A stretch of DNA of 64,000 bases from Entomohabitans teleogrylli (GCF_001484765.1 NZ_KQ947376.1:62001-126000), one strand, 5' to 3'. Counted from the first letter of the stretch, positions 31,429-41,456 are shown. Numbers and translations are program-made. Notes: a model not told the origin generated them from the sequence alone.

Positions 31429-32802
31429 ATGACTGCGTTTTACGCGCCGATTGTAATGCTGCCCGGAGGCTGGGCGCGCCAGGTACGTATCGAGGTGAAT
31501 CATCTGGGCATGATTAGCGATGTCCAGCCTGGCCGCGAGGCTCAGGGTTGTACGCTACTGGATGGCGTCGTGATCCCCGCCATGGTGAATCTGCATTCGC
31601 GGACTTTCCTCAGCGCTATCGCCGGCCTTGATGAGGTGCGCAGCGATATTCCTGCCGTTTCACGGCCGTGGCGTGAACTTCTGCAGCGCTGCCTGACGCC
31701 AGAGCAGGCTGGCGCGATTGCCTGTCGGGCGTATATTGACATGCTCAAGGGCGGCTATACCCAGGTGGCGGAATTTCACTACCTGCACCACGATCCGCAG
31801 GGCAAGCCCTGGACCCAGGGGGAGCAGATGCTCCAGCAACTGATTGTCGCGGCGGACCAGGTTGGTATTGGTCAGACGCTGCTGCCGGTGTTAGTCAGCC
31901 ACAACGGGTTCGGCGCTCGTCCGGCCGATAAGGCCCAGCGCCGGCTGGTACAGGATGTGGATCGCTACCTGCGGCTCCAGCAGGCGCTGGCGGGCGCTCT
32001 GGTACGTTATCCGCTGATCAATCAGGGTATCGGTTTTTATTCTTTGTCCGCCGTCACTCAGGAGCAAATGGAAGATGTGCTGGAGGCCTGTGATTACCGG
32101 TTACCGGTATATCTGCCGGTCGCCGTCTCTGCCCGGGAAGTTGAGGCATGTCTGGCGTGGAGCGGTGAGAAGCCGGCAGAATGGTTGTTTAACCGCTTCG
32201 CCGTAGATGAACGTTGGTGCCTGGTCTCTCCTGCTTATCTGGATGCGCAGGAGCGCGCTCTGCTGGCGGAAAGCCGGGCGGTGGCGGGGATGTGCCCACT
32301 GGCGCAGGCCAGCGAAGGCGCCGGGAGATTCCCGGTCAGCGACTATATTCACCAGGGCGGCGCATGGGGGATTGGCAGCGACGGTTACCTGACGCCCGGC
32401 GCAGCGGAAGAATTACGGATGCTGGAGCTCACCCAGCGGCTGCGCGATGGTCAGCCGCAACGCATGGCACTACCGGAGTGGCCTCAGGTGGGGGAGGTGC
32501 TGTGGCGCCAGGCCGCGGCGGGCGGCGCCCGCGCCGCCGGGGTGATGCTCGGCGGGATTGCTCCCGGATTGCGCGCCGACTGGCTGGTGCTGGAGCAGGA
32601 TGCCTGGCTCAGCCACGTGGATGATTATGGGCTGCTCAACCGCTGGATTTTCGGCCGCGGCAGTCGGCAAATCCGCGATGTCTGGGTGGCCGGGCGCGAG
32701 GTCATCGCCCGGCGCCGCCATGCGCTGGATGCGTCATGCGACGCCGCGTTTGCCCGGGCGATGCAGGAACTTAACGCCTGGCCAGAACCGTTTCGCTCCT
32801 GA
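31429..32802 (+). CDS. HutF-like amidohydrolase-fold protein without the metal site (probable pseudoenzyme)
   Basis: This 457-residue protein follows formimidoylglutamate deiminase (HutF) over its length: VIPAMVNLHS, YIDMLKGGYTQVAEFHYLHHD, TLLPVLVSHNGFG, CLAWSGEKPAEWLFN, GGAWGIGSD and GLRADWLVLEQD. Catalytic positions are changed. The HSH metal pair is H56-S-R58. The conserved HIH reads YLP at 228-230. The WCLVHATH motif reads WCLVSPAY (S267, Y270). APHSLR reads FYSLSA, and the H after GIGSD is Y320. Only D318 and H56 remain. The frame is intact with AAGGA before ATG 31429, so it is not a decayed gene. No other hut gene is nearby. A binding or regulatory role is inference. Confidence 0.75.
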   Translation: MTAFYAPIVMLPGGWARQVRIEVNHLGMISDVQPGREAQGCTLLDGVVIPAMVNLHSRTFLSAIAGLDEVRSDIPAVSRPWRELLQRCLTPEQAGAIACRAYIDMLKGGYTQVAEFHYLHHDPQGKPWTQGEQMLQQLIVAADQVGIGQTLLPVLVSHNGFGARPADKAQRRLVQDVDRYLRLQQALAGALVRYPLINQGIGFYSLSAVTQEQMEDVLEACDYRLPVYLPVAVSAREVEACLAWSGEKPAEWLFNRFAVDERWCLVSPAYLDAQERALLAESRAVAGMCPLAQASEGAGRFPVSDYIHQGGAWGIGSDGYLTPGAAEELRMLELTQRLRDGQPQRMALPEWPQVGEVLWRQAAAGGARAAGVMLGGIAPGLRADWLVLEQDAWLSHVDDYGLLNRWIFGRGSRQIRDVWVAGREVIARRRHALDASCDAAFARAMQELNAWPEPFRS

Positions 32803-32817
32803 AAGCGGCGTATTTGA

Positions 32818-33705
32818 TTATGCCGCACGGGTGGCATGCCAGCACAACAGCGAACCGGCAACCACCAGAATCACCCCCTGCCAGAAAGACCAGCCGGGAG
32901 AAAGTCCCAGCCACAGACTGGCGATCAGCGCCGACATCACCGGCGTGAAGTAAGAGGCGGTTGCCAGCAGGGTCATATTGCCATGCTGGATACCGCGGTT
33001 CCAGGCCGAATAGGCGACCGCGGTGGACAGGCCCATAAACAGCAGTTGTAGTATTGGCGACAGGGCCGGGCGAATCGGCGGCGTATCGCTGACCATCACC
33101 ATGGCCCACAGTACCAGCGCCGTAGCGCAGAAGAACAGCGTAACGCCGCTCTTACCGTTGGCCCAGCGCCGGGTCAGATTGCAGTACAGCGCCCAGATAA
33201 TGGCGGCGCTGAACGCCAGACTATAGGCCAGCGGATTATCCTGAACATTGCTCCACAGCAGGGTGAAGGACCAGGGGTTATCGCCACGTACTACCTGAAA
33301 CACGCCGATCAGCGCCAGCAGCAGGCCTGGCCAGAGCCAGAAGCGCCAGCGCTGCTGGTTGATAAACAGCGCAAACAGGATAGTCAGGCTCGGCCACAGG
33401 TAGTTGATCATTCCCAGCTCCAGTGACTGGGCTCGGGTATGCGCCAGCCCGACGGCCAGCGCCAGGCAAATCTCATAGCCGATGAACAACGCGCCACCGC
33501 AGATCAGATAGCGTCGCGGCAGTATTCCCGGACGCGGGATCCCCTGCGACAGGCAGAGAAAAATCGCGCTCAGGCTGTAAATCAGCGCAGCGCTGGTCAG
33601 CGGGCTAAAGTGTTCCGCCAGGCTACGGAACAGCCCGACGGAAGTGCTCCACAATAAAATGGCCACCAGCCCTGCCAGCGTGGCGCGTTGCGATCCTGAT
33701 TCCAT
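32818..33705 (-). CDS. yddG: YddG-like aromatic amino-acid exporter (DMT/EamA family)
   Basis: This 295-residue inner-membrane protein has ten hydrophobic segments and matches E. coli YddG in key stretches: VAILLWSTSVGLFR, YEICLALAVG, MVNYLWPSLTILFA-like GMINYLWPSLTILFALF, AYSAWNRGIQHGN and SYFTPVMSALIAS. E. coli YddG exports aromatic amino acids and other compounds such as paraquat. In E. coli it lies elsewhere, so its place between spy and nadE is a local rearrangement or a paralogue. It is convergent with the HutF-like gene, 15 bp apart. Confidence 0.82.
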   Translation of the reverse strand: MESGSQRATLAGLVAILLWSTSVGLFRSLAEHFSPLTSAALIYSLSAIFLCLSQGIPRPGILPRRYLICGGALFIGYEICLALAVGLAHTRAQSLELGMINYLWPSLTILFALFINQQRWRFWLWPGLLLALIGVFQVVRGDNPWSFTLLWSNVQDNPLAYSLAFSAAIIWALYCNLTRRWANGKSGVTLFFCATALVLWAMVMVSDTPPIRPALSPILQLLFMGLSTAVAYSAWNRGIQHGNMTLLATASYFTPVMSALIASLWLGLSPGWSFWQGVILVVAGSLLCWHATRAA

Positions 33706-33780
33706 AAGTGTTTTGTAAACAGCCAGTGTTGTGTTTAGTGAAGACGGCCGCGCTCATTGAGACAGCGGCGTCGCAACATT

Positions 33781-33799
33781 GCCGGGCGCTGCGCCCGGC
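33781..33799. repeat. REP-like palindrome downstream of nadE
   Basis: GCCGGGCGC-T-GCGCCCGGC, another member of the GCCCGGC hairpin set. Confidence 0.5.
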
Positions 33800-33806
33800 A
33801 GGGCGG

Positions 33807-34634
33807 TTATTTTTTCCAGAAATCATCAAAGACGGTAATTGGCGGGCGGCGCTTGTGCTCTGTACGGGTATACCAGTCTTCAATAATACGGCTGATTTCC
33901 GGCGCCATGCTTTTCCCTTCCAGATAGTCATCAATCTGCTCGTAGCTGACTCCCAGCGCGGTTTCATCTGGCAGTGAAGGGCGATCGTCTTCAAGATCGG
34001 CGGTGGGTTTTTTCAGATACAGATGTTCCGGACAGCCCAGGGTTTTCAGCAGCAGTTTGCCCTGGCGCTTGTTGAGGCGGTAGATTGGGTTAATGTCAGT
34101 ACCGCCGTCGCCATATTTGGTAAAGAAGCCGGTGACGGCCTCCGCGGCATGGTCAGTGCCCACCACCACGCCTTTGGTCATACCGGCGATGCTATACTGG
34201 GCTTTCATACGCTCACGCGCTTTTTCATTGCCGCGCACAAAGTCGCTGAGTGTGATGCCCGCGTCGCGCAGGGCCTGCTCGCTGGCCAGCACCGCGCCTT
34301 TGATATTCACCGTTAACGACTGGTCCGGTTCAATAAAGGCGATAGCGTCCTGGCAATCCTGCTCGTCGGCCTGAACGCCATAGGGGAGGCGTACGGCGAT
34401 AAACTGATAGTCATGGTCGCCGGTCTCCTGACGCAGTTCGTCGATTGCCATCTGACACAGCTTCCCGGTAAGAGTGGAGTCCTGGCCGCCGCTGATGCCC
34501 AGCACCAGACTTTTAATAAACGGATAAGTCGTCAGGTAGGACTTGAGAAAATCCACGCTGCGGCGGATCTCGTGCTGAGGATCGATATGCGCCTGAACGC
34601 CCAGTGCCTGAATAATCTCTTGCTGCAGAGCCAT
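33807..34634 (-). CDS. nadE: NAD synthetase, ammonia-dependent
   Basis: This 275-residue enzyme, same length as E. coli NadE, converts nicotinic-acid adenine dinucleotide to NAD using ATP and ammonia. The ATP-pyrophosphatase P-loop [12 protein letters not shown] is at about residues 48-59. No glutaminase domain is attached. Later conserved stretches include [25 protein letters not shown]. It is divergent from osmE. Confidence 0.96.
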   Translation of the reverse strand: MALQQEIIQALGVQAHIDPQHEIRRSVDFLKSYLTTYPFIKSLVLGISGGQDSTLTGKLCQMAIDELRQETGDHDYQFIAVRLPYGVQADEQDCQDAIAFIEPDQSLTVNIKGAVLASEQALRDAGITLSDFVRGNEKARERMKAQYSIAGMTKGVVVGTDHAAEAVTGFFTKYGDGGTDINPIYRLNKRQGKLLLKTLGCPEHLYLKKPTADLEDDRPSLPDETALGVSYEQIDDYLEGKSMAPEISRIIEDWYTRTEHKRRPPITVFDDFWKK

Positions 34635-34880
34635 TTAACCCCTCCATTAATGAGAAACCGGCCCGGATGGGGCGGCAAAAAGAGTAACCTGCTCAAAACT
34701 ACCCGTTTGCCGGGCAAACGACAAGCCGCGCCGCCAGAACAGGCGCTAAGCGCATTATTTTAAAGTACTTCCTGCGAACAGATAATCGTGATTGATTGTA
34801 ACTAAAAGTGCTAACAGGTTGAAAAATGTTATTTTATATTCCAGGCTTAGTCTACGAGTGAAATAATAAGAGGACATATA

Positions 34881-35219
34881 ATGAACAAGCATTTTGCAGG
34901 AATTCTGGGCGCCGCAGCTGTTCTGACCATGCTGGCGGGGTGTACGGCTTACGATCGCACCAAAGATCAGTTCACGCAGCCGGTGGTAAAAGATGTGAAA
35001 AAAGGCATGAGTCGTGAGCAGGTGCGCCAGATAGCCGGTCAGCCGTCATCGGAAATTACGATGGTTCACGCCCGCGGTACCTGCCAGACCTATATTCTGG
35101 GGCAGCGCGATGGCAAGATGGAAACTTACTTCGTGGCGCTGGATGATACCGGTCATGTGATGAATTCCGGCTACCAGAGTTGCGCAGAGTACGATACCGA
35201 TCCAGCGCAGCAGAAATAA
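34881..35219 (+). CDS. osmE: OsmE, osmotically inducible lipoprotein of the SmpA/OmlA fold
   Basis: This 112-residue protein has a lipoprotein signal (lipobox MLAGC, Cys at 21) and the BamE-like domain with [17 protein letters not shown]. Length equals E. coli OsmE. In E. coli it is osmotically and RpoS-induced. AGAGGA precedes the ATG. A terminator shared with katE follows. Confidence 0.95.
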   Translation: MNKHFAGILGAAAVLTMLAGCTAYDRTKDQFTQPVVKDVKKGMSREQVRQIAGQPSSEITMVHARGTCQTYILGQRDGKMETYFVALDDTGHVMNSGYQSCAEYDTDPAQQK

Positions 35220-35234
35220 TCGTTTTCCGGTTAT

Positions 35235-35270
35235 AAAATAAGGGTGAGCCTTATGGCTCACCCTTATTTT
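35235..35270. terminator. Bidirectional terminator between osmE and katE
   Basis: A 16-bp perfect stem AAAATAAGGGTGAGCC / GGCTCACCCTTATTTT with a TTAT loop and A/T tails serves both convergent genes. Confidence 0.92.
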
Positions 35271-37522
35271 TATGCCGGAACCGCCGCGGCTTTACCCTCC
35301 CGGGACCAGATACGGTGTTCGGCTAACTGGCGCAGGAAGGTATCCATGAAATTCCCGTCCGCGGTATCCGCCTCCACCACGCCATGCTCGCCGTGAGAGT
35401 CGACGCCAATAACGCGGGTTAATTTCCGCGCTTCACCGCACAGGCCGATGACTTTCAGATGCTTATAGGCTTCCAGTAAATAATAACTGGCCTCGCCGCA
35501 CTGCCGGAGTTGTACGATATCGCCTCCAGGCACCAGCACCGCGTCTACCGAAACGGAAGGCGAACCGGCGAACGTCCCCGCCACTGGCAGGCGTGAGCCA
35601 TCGTCAGCTTCGACCTCGCCCATCCGCTGATACAGCAGCTTAGCGTGAACGCCCTGGGCCGTCAGCGCCTGCAGTATGGCCATTAAATCGCTGGCGCGGG
35701 TGCGTTCATTAAGCAAAATGGCCACCACGCGTCCCTTAATCGACCCGCCGGCAACGGCGTAAAGGCTCAGAGAGGGATCTTTTTTCAGGCCGTTAACGTC
35801 GGCAGGCGGAGCGATATTGCGTTGTTGGTCGCTGAGTACAATGCCGAGATTGTCGGCCACTCCCTGCGCCAGCGTGATATCAATCCGCGCCAGTTGGTCC
35901 ACCAGCCGTTCGCGGATATAACCGCGTACCACTTTGCTCAGCTCGAAACTGAACGCGGCGATAATATGCTGCTGTTCCACCGGGGTCTGGCTGTTCCAGA
36001 ATAGTCGCGGATGGGCATAATATTCACCGAAAGAGGGGCTGCGCTCGCGGATTTTGGCGCCGTCCACCCGAGCCTGGTAAGATTCAAAACCGCCGCGTTT
36101 TGGCGCTGGCGGCGTTTCCCGGGGCCAGTTGTCATTAATCGAGTTCGGTTCGTAGTTAGCGGGGTTGGTATCGATATCCATCCGGTGCATACCGTCACGC
36201 TGGAAGTTGTGATACGGGCAAGTTGGGCGGTTAATTGGAATTTCGTGGAAATTTGCTCCGCCGAGACGGCTGATCTGGGTATCGGTGTAGGAAAAGAGCC
36301 GCCCCTGAAGCAGCGGATCGTTGGTAAAGTCCAGTCCCGGCACAATATGACCCGGGTGAAACGCCGCCTGTTCGTTTTCGGCAAAGAAGTTATCCGGATT
36401 GCGGTTGAGTACCATTTTGCCTACCAGTCTGACCGGTACCAGCTCCTCCGGGATCAGCTTGGTAGGATCGAGCAGGTCAAAATCGAATTTAAATTCATCT
36501 TCCTCAGGAATGAGCTGGAGTCCAAGCTCATATTCCGGGAAATCGCCTGCTTCAATTGATTCCCATAAATCGCGGCGGTGAAAGTCCGGGTCGCGACCGG
36601 TCAGTTTCTGAGATTCGTCCCAGATTAGCGACGCCTTGCCGGCTACCGGCTTCCAGTGAAAGCGCACGAAAGTGGCTTTGCCGTGGGCGTTGATCAGGCG
36701 GAAAGTGTGAATACCGAAACCTTCCATCGTGCGAAAGCTGCGCGGCAGAGCGCGATCGGACATCGCCCACAGCACATTGTGTAGCGTTTCCGGCTGCAGT
36801 GAAACATAGTCCCAGAAGGTATCGTGGGCGCTGGCGCCCTGAGGAATCGCCCAGTGGGGCTCCGGTTTTACCGCATGGACGAAATCGGGGAATTTATGGG
36901 CATCCTGAATGAAAAATACCGGCGTGTTATTCCCCACTAAATCAAAAATCCCCTCCTGCGTATAAAATTTGGTGGCGAAACCGCGGATATCCCGCACCGT
37001 ATCGGCTGATCCGGCGCCGCCCTGGACGGTGGAGAAGCGTACAAAAACCGGCGTGGTTTTACCTGCCCCGGACAAAAAATCCGCTTTGGTGAATTCACTC
37101 AGGCTCTCATAGGCCTGAAAATAGCCGTGGGCTGCTGAACCGCGGGCATGAACGATGCGCTCCGGGATGCGTTCATGGTCGAAGTGGGTAATTTTCTCTC
37201 TCAGGATGAAGTCTTCCAGCAGGGTCGGCCCGCGACTGCCGGCGCGCAGTGAGTTTTGATCGTCAGCAATACGCACCCCCTGATTGGTGGTGAGCGGTAC
37301 TTCTTTACTACCTTTGCGGAACGGTTCCAGGGCGTCAAGCTTATCGCTGCGGGTTTGCGGCGCTTTCAGGCTACCGGGGGCGGTGGGAAACTCTCCGGGA
37401 AGCGTGGGTTTAGCGGGGGGCTGATGGCTATTATCAGCCGGCGCCAGCGAGTCCAGGCCTGGCCGGGATTCACTGGCATCATGTACCGGGGAAGTATGGC
37501 TTTCTGGTTGTTGTTTCGACAT
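35270..37522 (-). CDS. katE: Catalase HPII (large-subunit, monofunctional)
   Basis: This 750-residue haem catalase (E. coli KatE 753) degrades hydrogen peroxide in stationary phase. The haem-distal histidine is in [12 protein letters not shown] (about 125), the asparagine in [10 protein letters not shown] (about 198) and the proximal tyrosine in RLFSYTDTQ (about 412). The C-terminal flavodoxin-like (GATase) domain of large catalases starts near residue 600 ([16 protein letters not shown]). It ends in the shared osmE terminator. The chb operon that I recall between osmE and katE in E. coli is missing. Confidence 0.96.
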   Translation of the reverse strand: MSKQQPESHTSPVHDASESRPGLDSLAPADNSHQPPAKPTLPGEFPTAPGSLKAPQTRSDKLDALEPFRKGSKEVPLTTNQGVRIADDQNSLRAGSRGPTLLEDFILREKITHFDHERIPERIVHARGSAAHGYFQAYESLSEFTKADFLSGAGKTTPVFVRFSTVQGGAGSADTVRDIRGFATKFYTQEGIFDLVGNNTPVFFIQDAHKFPDFVHAVKPEPHWAIPQGASAHDTFWDYVSLQPETLHNVLWAMSDRALPRSFRTMEGFGIHTFRLINAHGKATFVRFHWKPVAGKASLIWDESQKLTGRDPDFHRRDLWESIEAGDFPEYELGLQLIPEEDEFKFDFDLLDPTKLIPEELVPVRLVGKMVLNRNPDNFFAENEQAAFHPGHIVPGLDFTNDPLLQGRLFSYTDTQISRLGGANFHEIPINRPTCPYHNFQRDGMHRMDIDTNPANYEPNSINDNWPRETPPAPKRGGFESYQARVDGAKIRERSPSFGEYYAHPRLFWNSQTPVEQQHIIAAFSFELSKVVRGYIRERLVDQLARIDITLAQGVADNLGIVLSDQQRNIAPPADVNGLKKDPSLSLYAVAGGSIKGRVVAILLNERTRASDLMAILQALTAQGVHAKLLYQRMGEVEADDGSRLPVAGTFAGSPSVSVDAVLVPGGDIVQLRQCGEASYYLLEAYKHLKVIGLCGEARKLTRVIGVDSHGEHGVVEADTADGNFMDTFLRQLAEHRIWSREGKAAAVPA

Positions 37523-37726
37523 TGCACTCGTCTCCTGTTTTCATTACTGAAAAATGGTCGTTGTTGCGTTACAACCCGTTAACTATAGAGTACCCGGCAG
37601 ACTCTGCAGGCCGTCAGGCTGGTAAGAAGGAGACGGCGCGCTAAGGAATAAGGGCATTCCAGCGCGTCCTGGGGTATAATGGCAAGTTCATAATGTGCAA
37701 TTGAAATTAAGTGAATTCCGACGCAT

Positions 37727-37957
37727 ATGAAACCACATCGCCAACAAAATCGCCGCATCATTAGTTACACGCCCCGGGTTGAACCGGCGCCGCCGGAACA
37801 TGCCTGGCGGCTGGAGGAGTTCCGGGATGTCTGGGTGTTGCGCGGTAAATATGTGGCGTTTGTGCTGTCAGGGAATCGCTTTCGCCAGTCCCCGAAGTTT
37901 GACGCGCCCCAGGCGGCCCAGCGCTGGGCCGATCAGGTCAGGCAGGATGAATTATAA
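37727..37957 (+). CDS. cedA: CedA, cell division activator
   Basis: This 76-residue protein matches E. coli CedA (80 residues): QQNRRIISYTPRVEPAPPEHAWRL, FRDVWVLRGKYVAFVL and AAQRWADQVRQ. E. coli CedA was found as a suppressor of division block in a dnaA(cos) mutant, and reported to bind nucleic acid and RNA polymerase. It is divergent from katE. An AT-rich island begins directly after its stop. Confidence 0.92.
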   Translation: MKPHRQQNRRIISYTPRVEPAPPEHAWRLEEFRDVWVLRGKYVAFVLSGNRFRQSPKFDAPQAAQRWADQVRQDEL

Positions 37958-38360
37958 GGTCCCTGGGTATGGTATTGAGGTTATAATGACCGCATTATTA
38001 TCAGCGCTGCTCTATTTTAATGTTAAATGAATTTGTTTTTTTTATTATCAAAGAGACAGTCAGATAAACTCCTTATCAAATGATAGTATATTGTTTTTTT
38101 CTGGGTTTTGCTTTTTTATATAAAATGTTTATATTTTAGATGAGTCGCTTCTACTTGTATTACTCTGATTTTGCCTTGAGATGGCCATAATTTTGAAATG
38201 AAAATGACTGGGTGGTTGAGTGAGATAAAACATTGCTTGTGAAGATTGAAGCATGACGAGTATCATATTGCGGTGGGCGAAAGTTGGTGTAATATATTTA
38301 CTGGCTTGAATTTTTTCATGCCTCTTTATGATTGTTTTTACAAAAGGATAATTGATACAT
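37958..38360. promoter_or_regulatory. AT-rich region upstream of the double-glycine peptide gene
   Basis: About 400 bases of very AT-rich DNA, sharply different from katE and cedA. A 14-codon frame, MTALLSALLYFNVK, starts at 37986 with GAGG six bases upstream; it may be chance. The promoter of the peptide gene should lie here. Composition fits recently acquired DNA. Confidence 0.45.
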
Positions 38361-38654
38361 ATGAAACAGTTAACAAATAAAGAAATGGAATCAGTCAATG
38401 GCGGTATTTTTCTTGCGCTGTTCGTTATGAATACCGTGAAGTCTCTTGATATTTCAGGAGCAATCAATAAAATTTTTAGTGAAGACGGTCCTGTGACACC
38501 ACCTGTTCCGGAAGATAAGGCTGCAGCTGACGCATCGAGTCGCTTCATCGAAAACATGCAGAAAATGTTTGGATCTTCTGGTGGTCGTGATCTGGCTAAA
38601 GTTGCAGAAAAAATTGGTTTAGTTGGTGTGGTAAACTCTATCTTTGGATGGTAA
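38361..38654 (+). CDS. Microcin-like peptide precursor with a double-glycine leader
   Basis: This 97-residue product begins MKQLTNKEMESVNGG, a 15-residue leader that aligns position by position with the colicin V leader MRTLTLNELDSVSGG (L4, T5, E8, S11, V12, G14, G15). Cleavage after GG would leave 82 residues: a hydrophobic start (IFLALFVM), a proline-rich hinge GPVTPPVPED at 43-52, an amphipathic part, and a hydrophobic end ending FGW. No cysteines. ATG 38361 has AAAGGA 12 bases upstream; the TTG at 38352 is too close to it. No peptidase-ABC exporter, HlyD-like protein or clear immunity gene is in the window. Likely a class II microcin-like or other double-glycine secreted peptide. Confidence 0.7.
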   Translation: MKQLTNKEMESVNGGIFLALFVMNTVKSLDISGAINKIFSEDGPVTPPVPEDKAAADASSRFIENMQKMFGSSGGRDLAKVAEKIGLVGVVNSIFGW

Positions 38655-38790
38655 TAGGTTTATATTATGGCATCAGGTATGTTCTCTGAATTGAATTTTT
38701 ATTGATTTGATATTCAATTCTGGTAGTGCAGTATGGTTTTTCTGTTATCGAAAAAACATTAATTGATGCCTGATAATGGCCTGTTTTCTT

Positions 38791-38827
38791 AAAAAGGTGC
38801 CGGGATTTTTATGTCGGCACCTTTTCT
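38791..38827 (+). terminator. Terminator of the peptide transcript
   Basis: AAAAGGTGCCG / CGGCACCTTTT arms, a 12-base loop and T-rich ends make an intrinsic terminator 140 bases beyond the peptide stop. Confidence 0.8.
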
Positions 38828-39104
38828 GATGTACTATGGTCATCATGAAGTGCTCTTGATTTGGCCTGTTTGACGATGGGTACTTATAATTCGTGATATT
38901 CAATAATGTAGAGAACTATGAATACAGTGTACTACTGATGTTATTCCTGACTCCGTAACTTTTAGGAAGGTATTCTTATTTCTGCATAAGGTCTGTTTTG
39001 ATGATTTTATTTCGAACAATACCATTCGATGTATACATATTTTAAACAGCCCGTTATTCCGGAGTCATATAGTGTTATTTAATAGAAATTTTCCAACCCG
39101 GGAG

Positions 39105-39137
39105 CCTCCTCCGTTAAGTAAGATGCTACGGAGGAGG
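39105..39137. terminator. Hairpin downstream of tcyP
   Basis: CCTCCTCCGT / ACGGAGGAGG, a 10-bp perfect stem with a 13-base loop, lies 18 bases beyond the tcyP stop. No clear T-run is present. Confidence 0.5.
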
Positions 39138-39154
39138 GACTTTACATAGATGTT

Positions 39155-40546
39155 TTAACGATGGGCCAGTTCGGCCTCGTCTTCGCTGTTCAGGATCTGT
39201 TTATCGGTTTGCCCCATCAACTGGCTGGTAATCGTCCCTGCGGTCATTGAACCGCTGACATTCAGGGCGGTACGGCCCATATCAATTAACGGTTCCACTG
39301 AAATCAGCAGCGCCACCAGGGTGACCGGCAGACCCATTGCCGGCAGCACGATAAGCGCGGCGAATGTCGCGCCGCCGCCGACGCCGGCGACCCCGGCGGA
39401 ACTGATGGTCACCATCCCGACCAGGGCAGCTATCCACATCGGATCCAACGGATTAATGCCCACGGTCGGCGCCACCATCACTGCCAGCATCGCCGGATAG
39501 AGACCGGCGCAACCGTTCTGGCCAATGGTCGCGCCAAACGACGCCGCGAAACTGGCGATAGACTCCGGAACGCCGAGGCGACGGGTCTGAGCTTCAATGT
39601 TCAGCGGAATACTGGCGGCGCTGGAACGGCTGGTAAACGCGAATGTCAGTACCGGCCACACCTTGCGGAAATATTTAATCGGGCTAACGCCGGTAAACAG
39701 TAGCAACAGCGCGTGGACGCCGAACATGATAGCCAGGCCCAGATAAGAGGCCACCACAAAGCTGCCCAGTTTAATAATGTCCTGCAGGTTAGAGCCTGCG
39801 ACCACTTTGGTCATCAGCGCCATCACCCCGTACGGGGTCAGTTGCATCACCAGACGCACTAATTTCATCACCCAGCTTTGCAGGGTGTCGATAGCCACCT
39901 GAACCCGCTGGCCTTTAGCGGCATCGTCTTTAAGCAATTTCAGCGCCGCGACGCCGAGGAAGGCGGCGAAAATCACCACGCTGATCACCGATGTCGGGTT
40001 GGCGCCGGTGAGATCGGCAAACGGATTTTTGGGGATAAATGACAGCAACAGCTGCGGTACGCTCAGGTTCGCCACTTTCCCGGCATAGTTGCTTTCTATG
40101 GCGTTAAGGCGCGCCGTTTCCGCGCTACCCTGGACCAGCCCCTCCGCCGTCAGGCCAAACAGGTTGGTGACCAGCACCCCGACAAGGGCGGCGATCAGTG
40201 TGGTAAACAGCAGCGTGCCAATGGTCAGGACGCTGATTTTCCCCAGCGATGAGGCATTATGCAGCCTGGCCACCGCGCTGAGGATCGAGGCAAAGACCAG
40301 CGGCATGACAATCATTTGCAGTAGCTGAACATAGCCGTTACCAACGATGTTGAACCACTGAATAGACTGCGCCATCACCGGATTATCCGAGCCGTAAATG
40401 ACCTGCAGCGCCAGACCAAAGATCACGCCAACGGCCAGGCCCAACAGGACTTTTTTCGCCAGGCTCCATTGAGTGTGGCGGGTCTGCGCCAGCGCCAGTA
40501 GCAGGATAACGAATACCGCAATATTCGCTATAAGTGGAAAGTTCAT
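39155..40546 (-). CDS. tcyP: TcyP (YdjN), L-cystine symporter
   Basis: This 463-residue inner-membrane protein of the dicarboxylate/amino acid:cation symporter family has the same length as E. coli TcyP, which imports cystine. Features include the [21 protein letters not shown] block, [23 protein letters not shown] (serine-rich hairpin) and [19 protein letters not shown] precedes the ATG. It flanks the AT-rich peptide island on the right. Confidence 0.95.
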   Translation of the reverse strand: MNFPLIANIAVFVILLLALAQTRHTQWSLAKKVLLGLAVGVIFGLALQVIYGSDNPVMAQSIQWFNIVGNGYVQLLQMIVMPLVFASILSAVARLHNASSLGKISVLTIGTLLFTTLIAALVGVLVTNLFGLTAEGLVQGSAETARLNAIESNYAGKVANLSVPQLLLSFIPKNPFADLTGANPTSVISVVIFAAFLGVAALKLLKDDAAKGQRVQVAIDTLQSWVMKLVRLVMQLTPYGVMALMTKVVAGSNLQDIIKLGSFVVASYLGLAIMFGVHALLLLFTGVSPIKYFRKVWPVLTFAFTSRSSAASIPLNIEAQTRRLGVPESIASFAASFGATIGQNGCAGLYPAMLAVMVAPTVGINPLDPMWIAALVGMVTISSAGVAGVGGGATFAALIVLPAMGLPVTLVALLISVEPLIDMGRTALNVSGSMTAGTITSQLMGQTDKQILNSEDEAELAHR

Positions 40547-40762
40547 CCCCGTTCTCCTTCATTATTATCTGGCTGGGACGGCCAACCCCGACATAACTTG
40601 CCGCTATGGCGGAAAATACCGCCGAAAAGGTTACCAATCCCGGCCTGTCAGGCATGAAATATTGGTCATGCCTTTATACCGCACAGGGTAGCAGATGGCG
40701 TGGCGGCTCGCTTATACCCAAAAGGAATGGTTTATTCTTTTATTAATGATTATGGCTCTTTT

Positions 40763-41350
40763 TTAGTCGCCGCGATGGGAAATAAAGTGCGTGAAACTGG
40801 TTTGCAGCGAATAAATCAACTGCGATGACCAGCGCACCGCGCCATTTTCCGGCAGGGATGACGGCATCCAGACAGCAAAACCGAATAGCGCCATACACAG
40901 CGCGCGTTCCAGTTGGTTGTGCTTATGGGGGGTGATCAGCGGCAGGCGGAAGCGCCAGCGGCAGGGCCACAGTAAGGGGACCCCGGCCGGCGTGAGCATA
41001 TCGGCGAGGATATGGCTCAGGTAGCCAAGCACCATTCCCTGTAGCGCATCGGTGGGGATAAACCAGCTCTCCGGAACTTTCAGATAAAACAGGGTTAATC
41101 CGCCAAAGACGGCCAGCAGGCTGTGGGTAAAACCCCGATGGCCAAACGCCCTGGCGATCGGCGCGGAAATCCATTTCAATCGCTGGCCGAGAAAGGACTT
41201 CGGGTGATCGATGTCCGGCAACAGGCAGGTCAGGACCGCCGAAGGGATAATATGCCACCAGTCGCCCTGGGCGAGCACCGGCGTGAGTTCCGCGTTCTTA
41301 GCGAAGACCGCACAGGCAATAGAAAAAAGCAGGTGGCCTTCCGCCGTCAT
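40763..41350 (-). CDS. ydjM: YdjM, LexA-regulated inner-membrane metal-dependent hydrolase-like protein
   Basis: This 195-residue protein matches E. coli YdjM (196). It has a DUF457/YdjM fold with histidines in EGHLLFS, PDIDHPKSFLGQRL and FGHRGFTHSLLA and several membrane segments. The function is unknown, but in E. coli it is an SOS gene. A LexA-type operator lies 16-35 bases upstream here, supporting SOS control. Confidence 0.93.
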   Translation of the reverse strand: MTAEGHLLFSIACAVFAKNAELTPVLAQGDWWHIIPSAVLTCLLPDIDHPKSFLGQRLKWISAPIARAFGHRGFTHSLLAVFGGLTLFYLKVPESWFIPTDALQGMVLGYLSHILADMLTPAGVPLLWPCRWRFRLPLITPHKHNQLERALCMALFGFAVWMPSSLPENGAVRWSSQLIYSLQTSFTHFISHRGD

Positions 41351-41365
41351 GATACAACCCAGGGT

Positions 41366-41385
41366 TACTGTCGATTTATCCAGTA
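41366..41385 (-). promoter_or_regulatory. LexA box of ydjM
   Basis: TACTG-TCGATTTATC-CAGTA has the CTG-N10-CAG core of a LexA operator with symmetrical TA flanks. It is 16 bases upstream of the ydjM ATG. E. coli ydjM is a known LexA target. Confidence 0.75.
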
Positions 41386-41456
41386 TAGGGTTTTTATATA
41401 GTGGGGGGAAGTAGTGACGCTGTAACAGTTTGTCAACGTCACACCACAGCCTGACG

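Larger units (their letters stand above)
38655..39154. other. AT-rich region downstream of the peptide gene
   Basis: 500 bases of AT-rich DNA. A 12-codon frame (MASGMFSELNFY) follows 14 bases after the peptide stop. No frame of 25 or more codons with a ribosome site was found on the plus strand after it, so a normal-sized immunity protein is not evident. Two hairpins are listed separately. Confidence 0.5.

Noticed and set aside
38655-39154. Immunity protein for the microcin-like peptide
   Set aside because: Only frames of about 12-15 codons follow the peptide gene, and none has a convincing ribosome site plus membrane segment.
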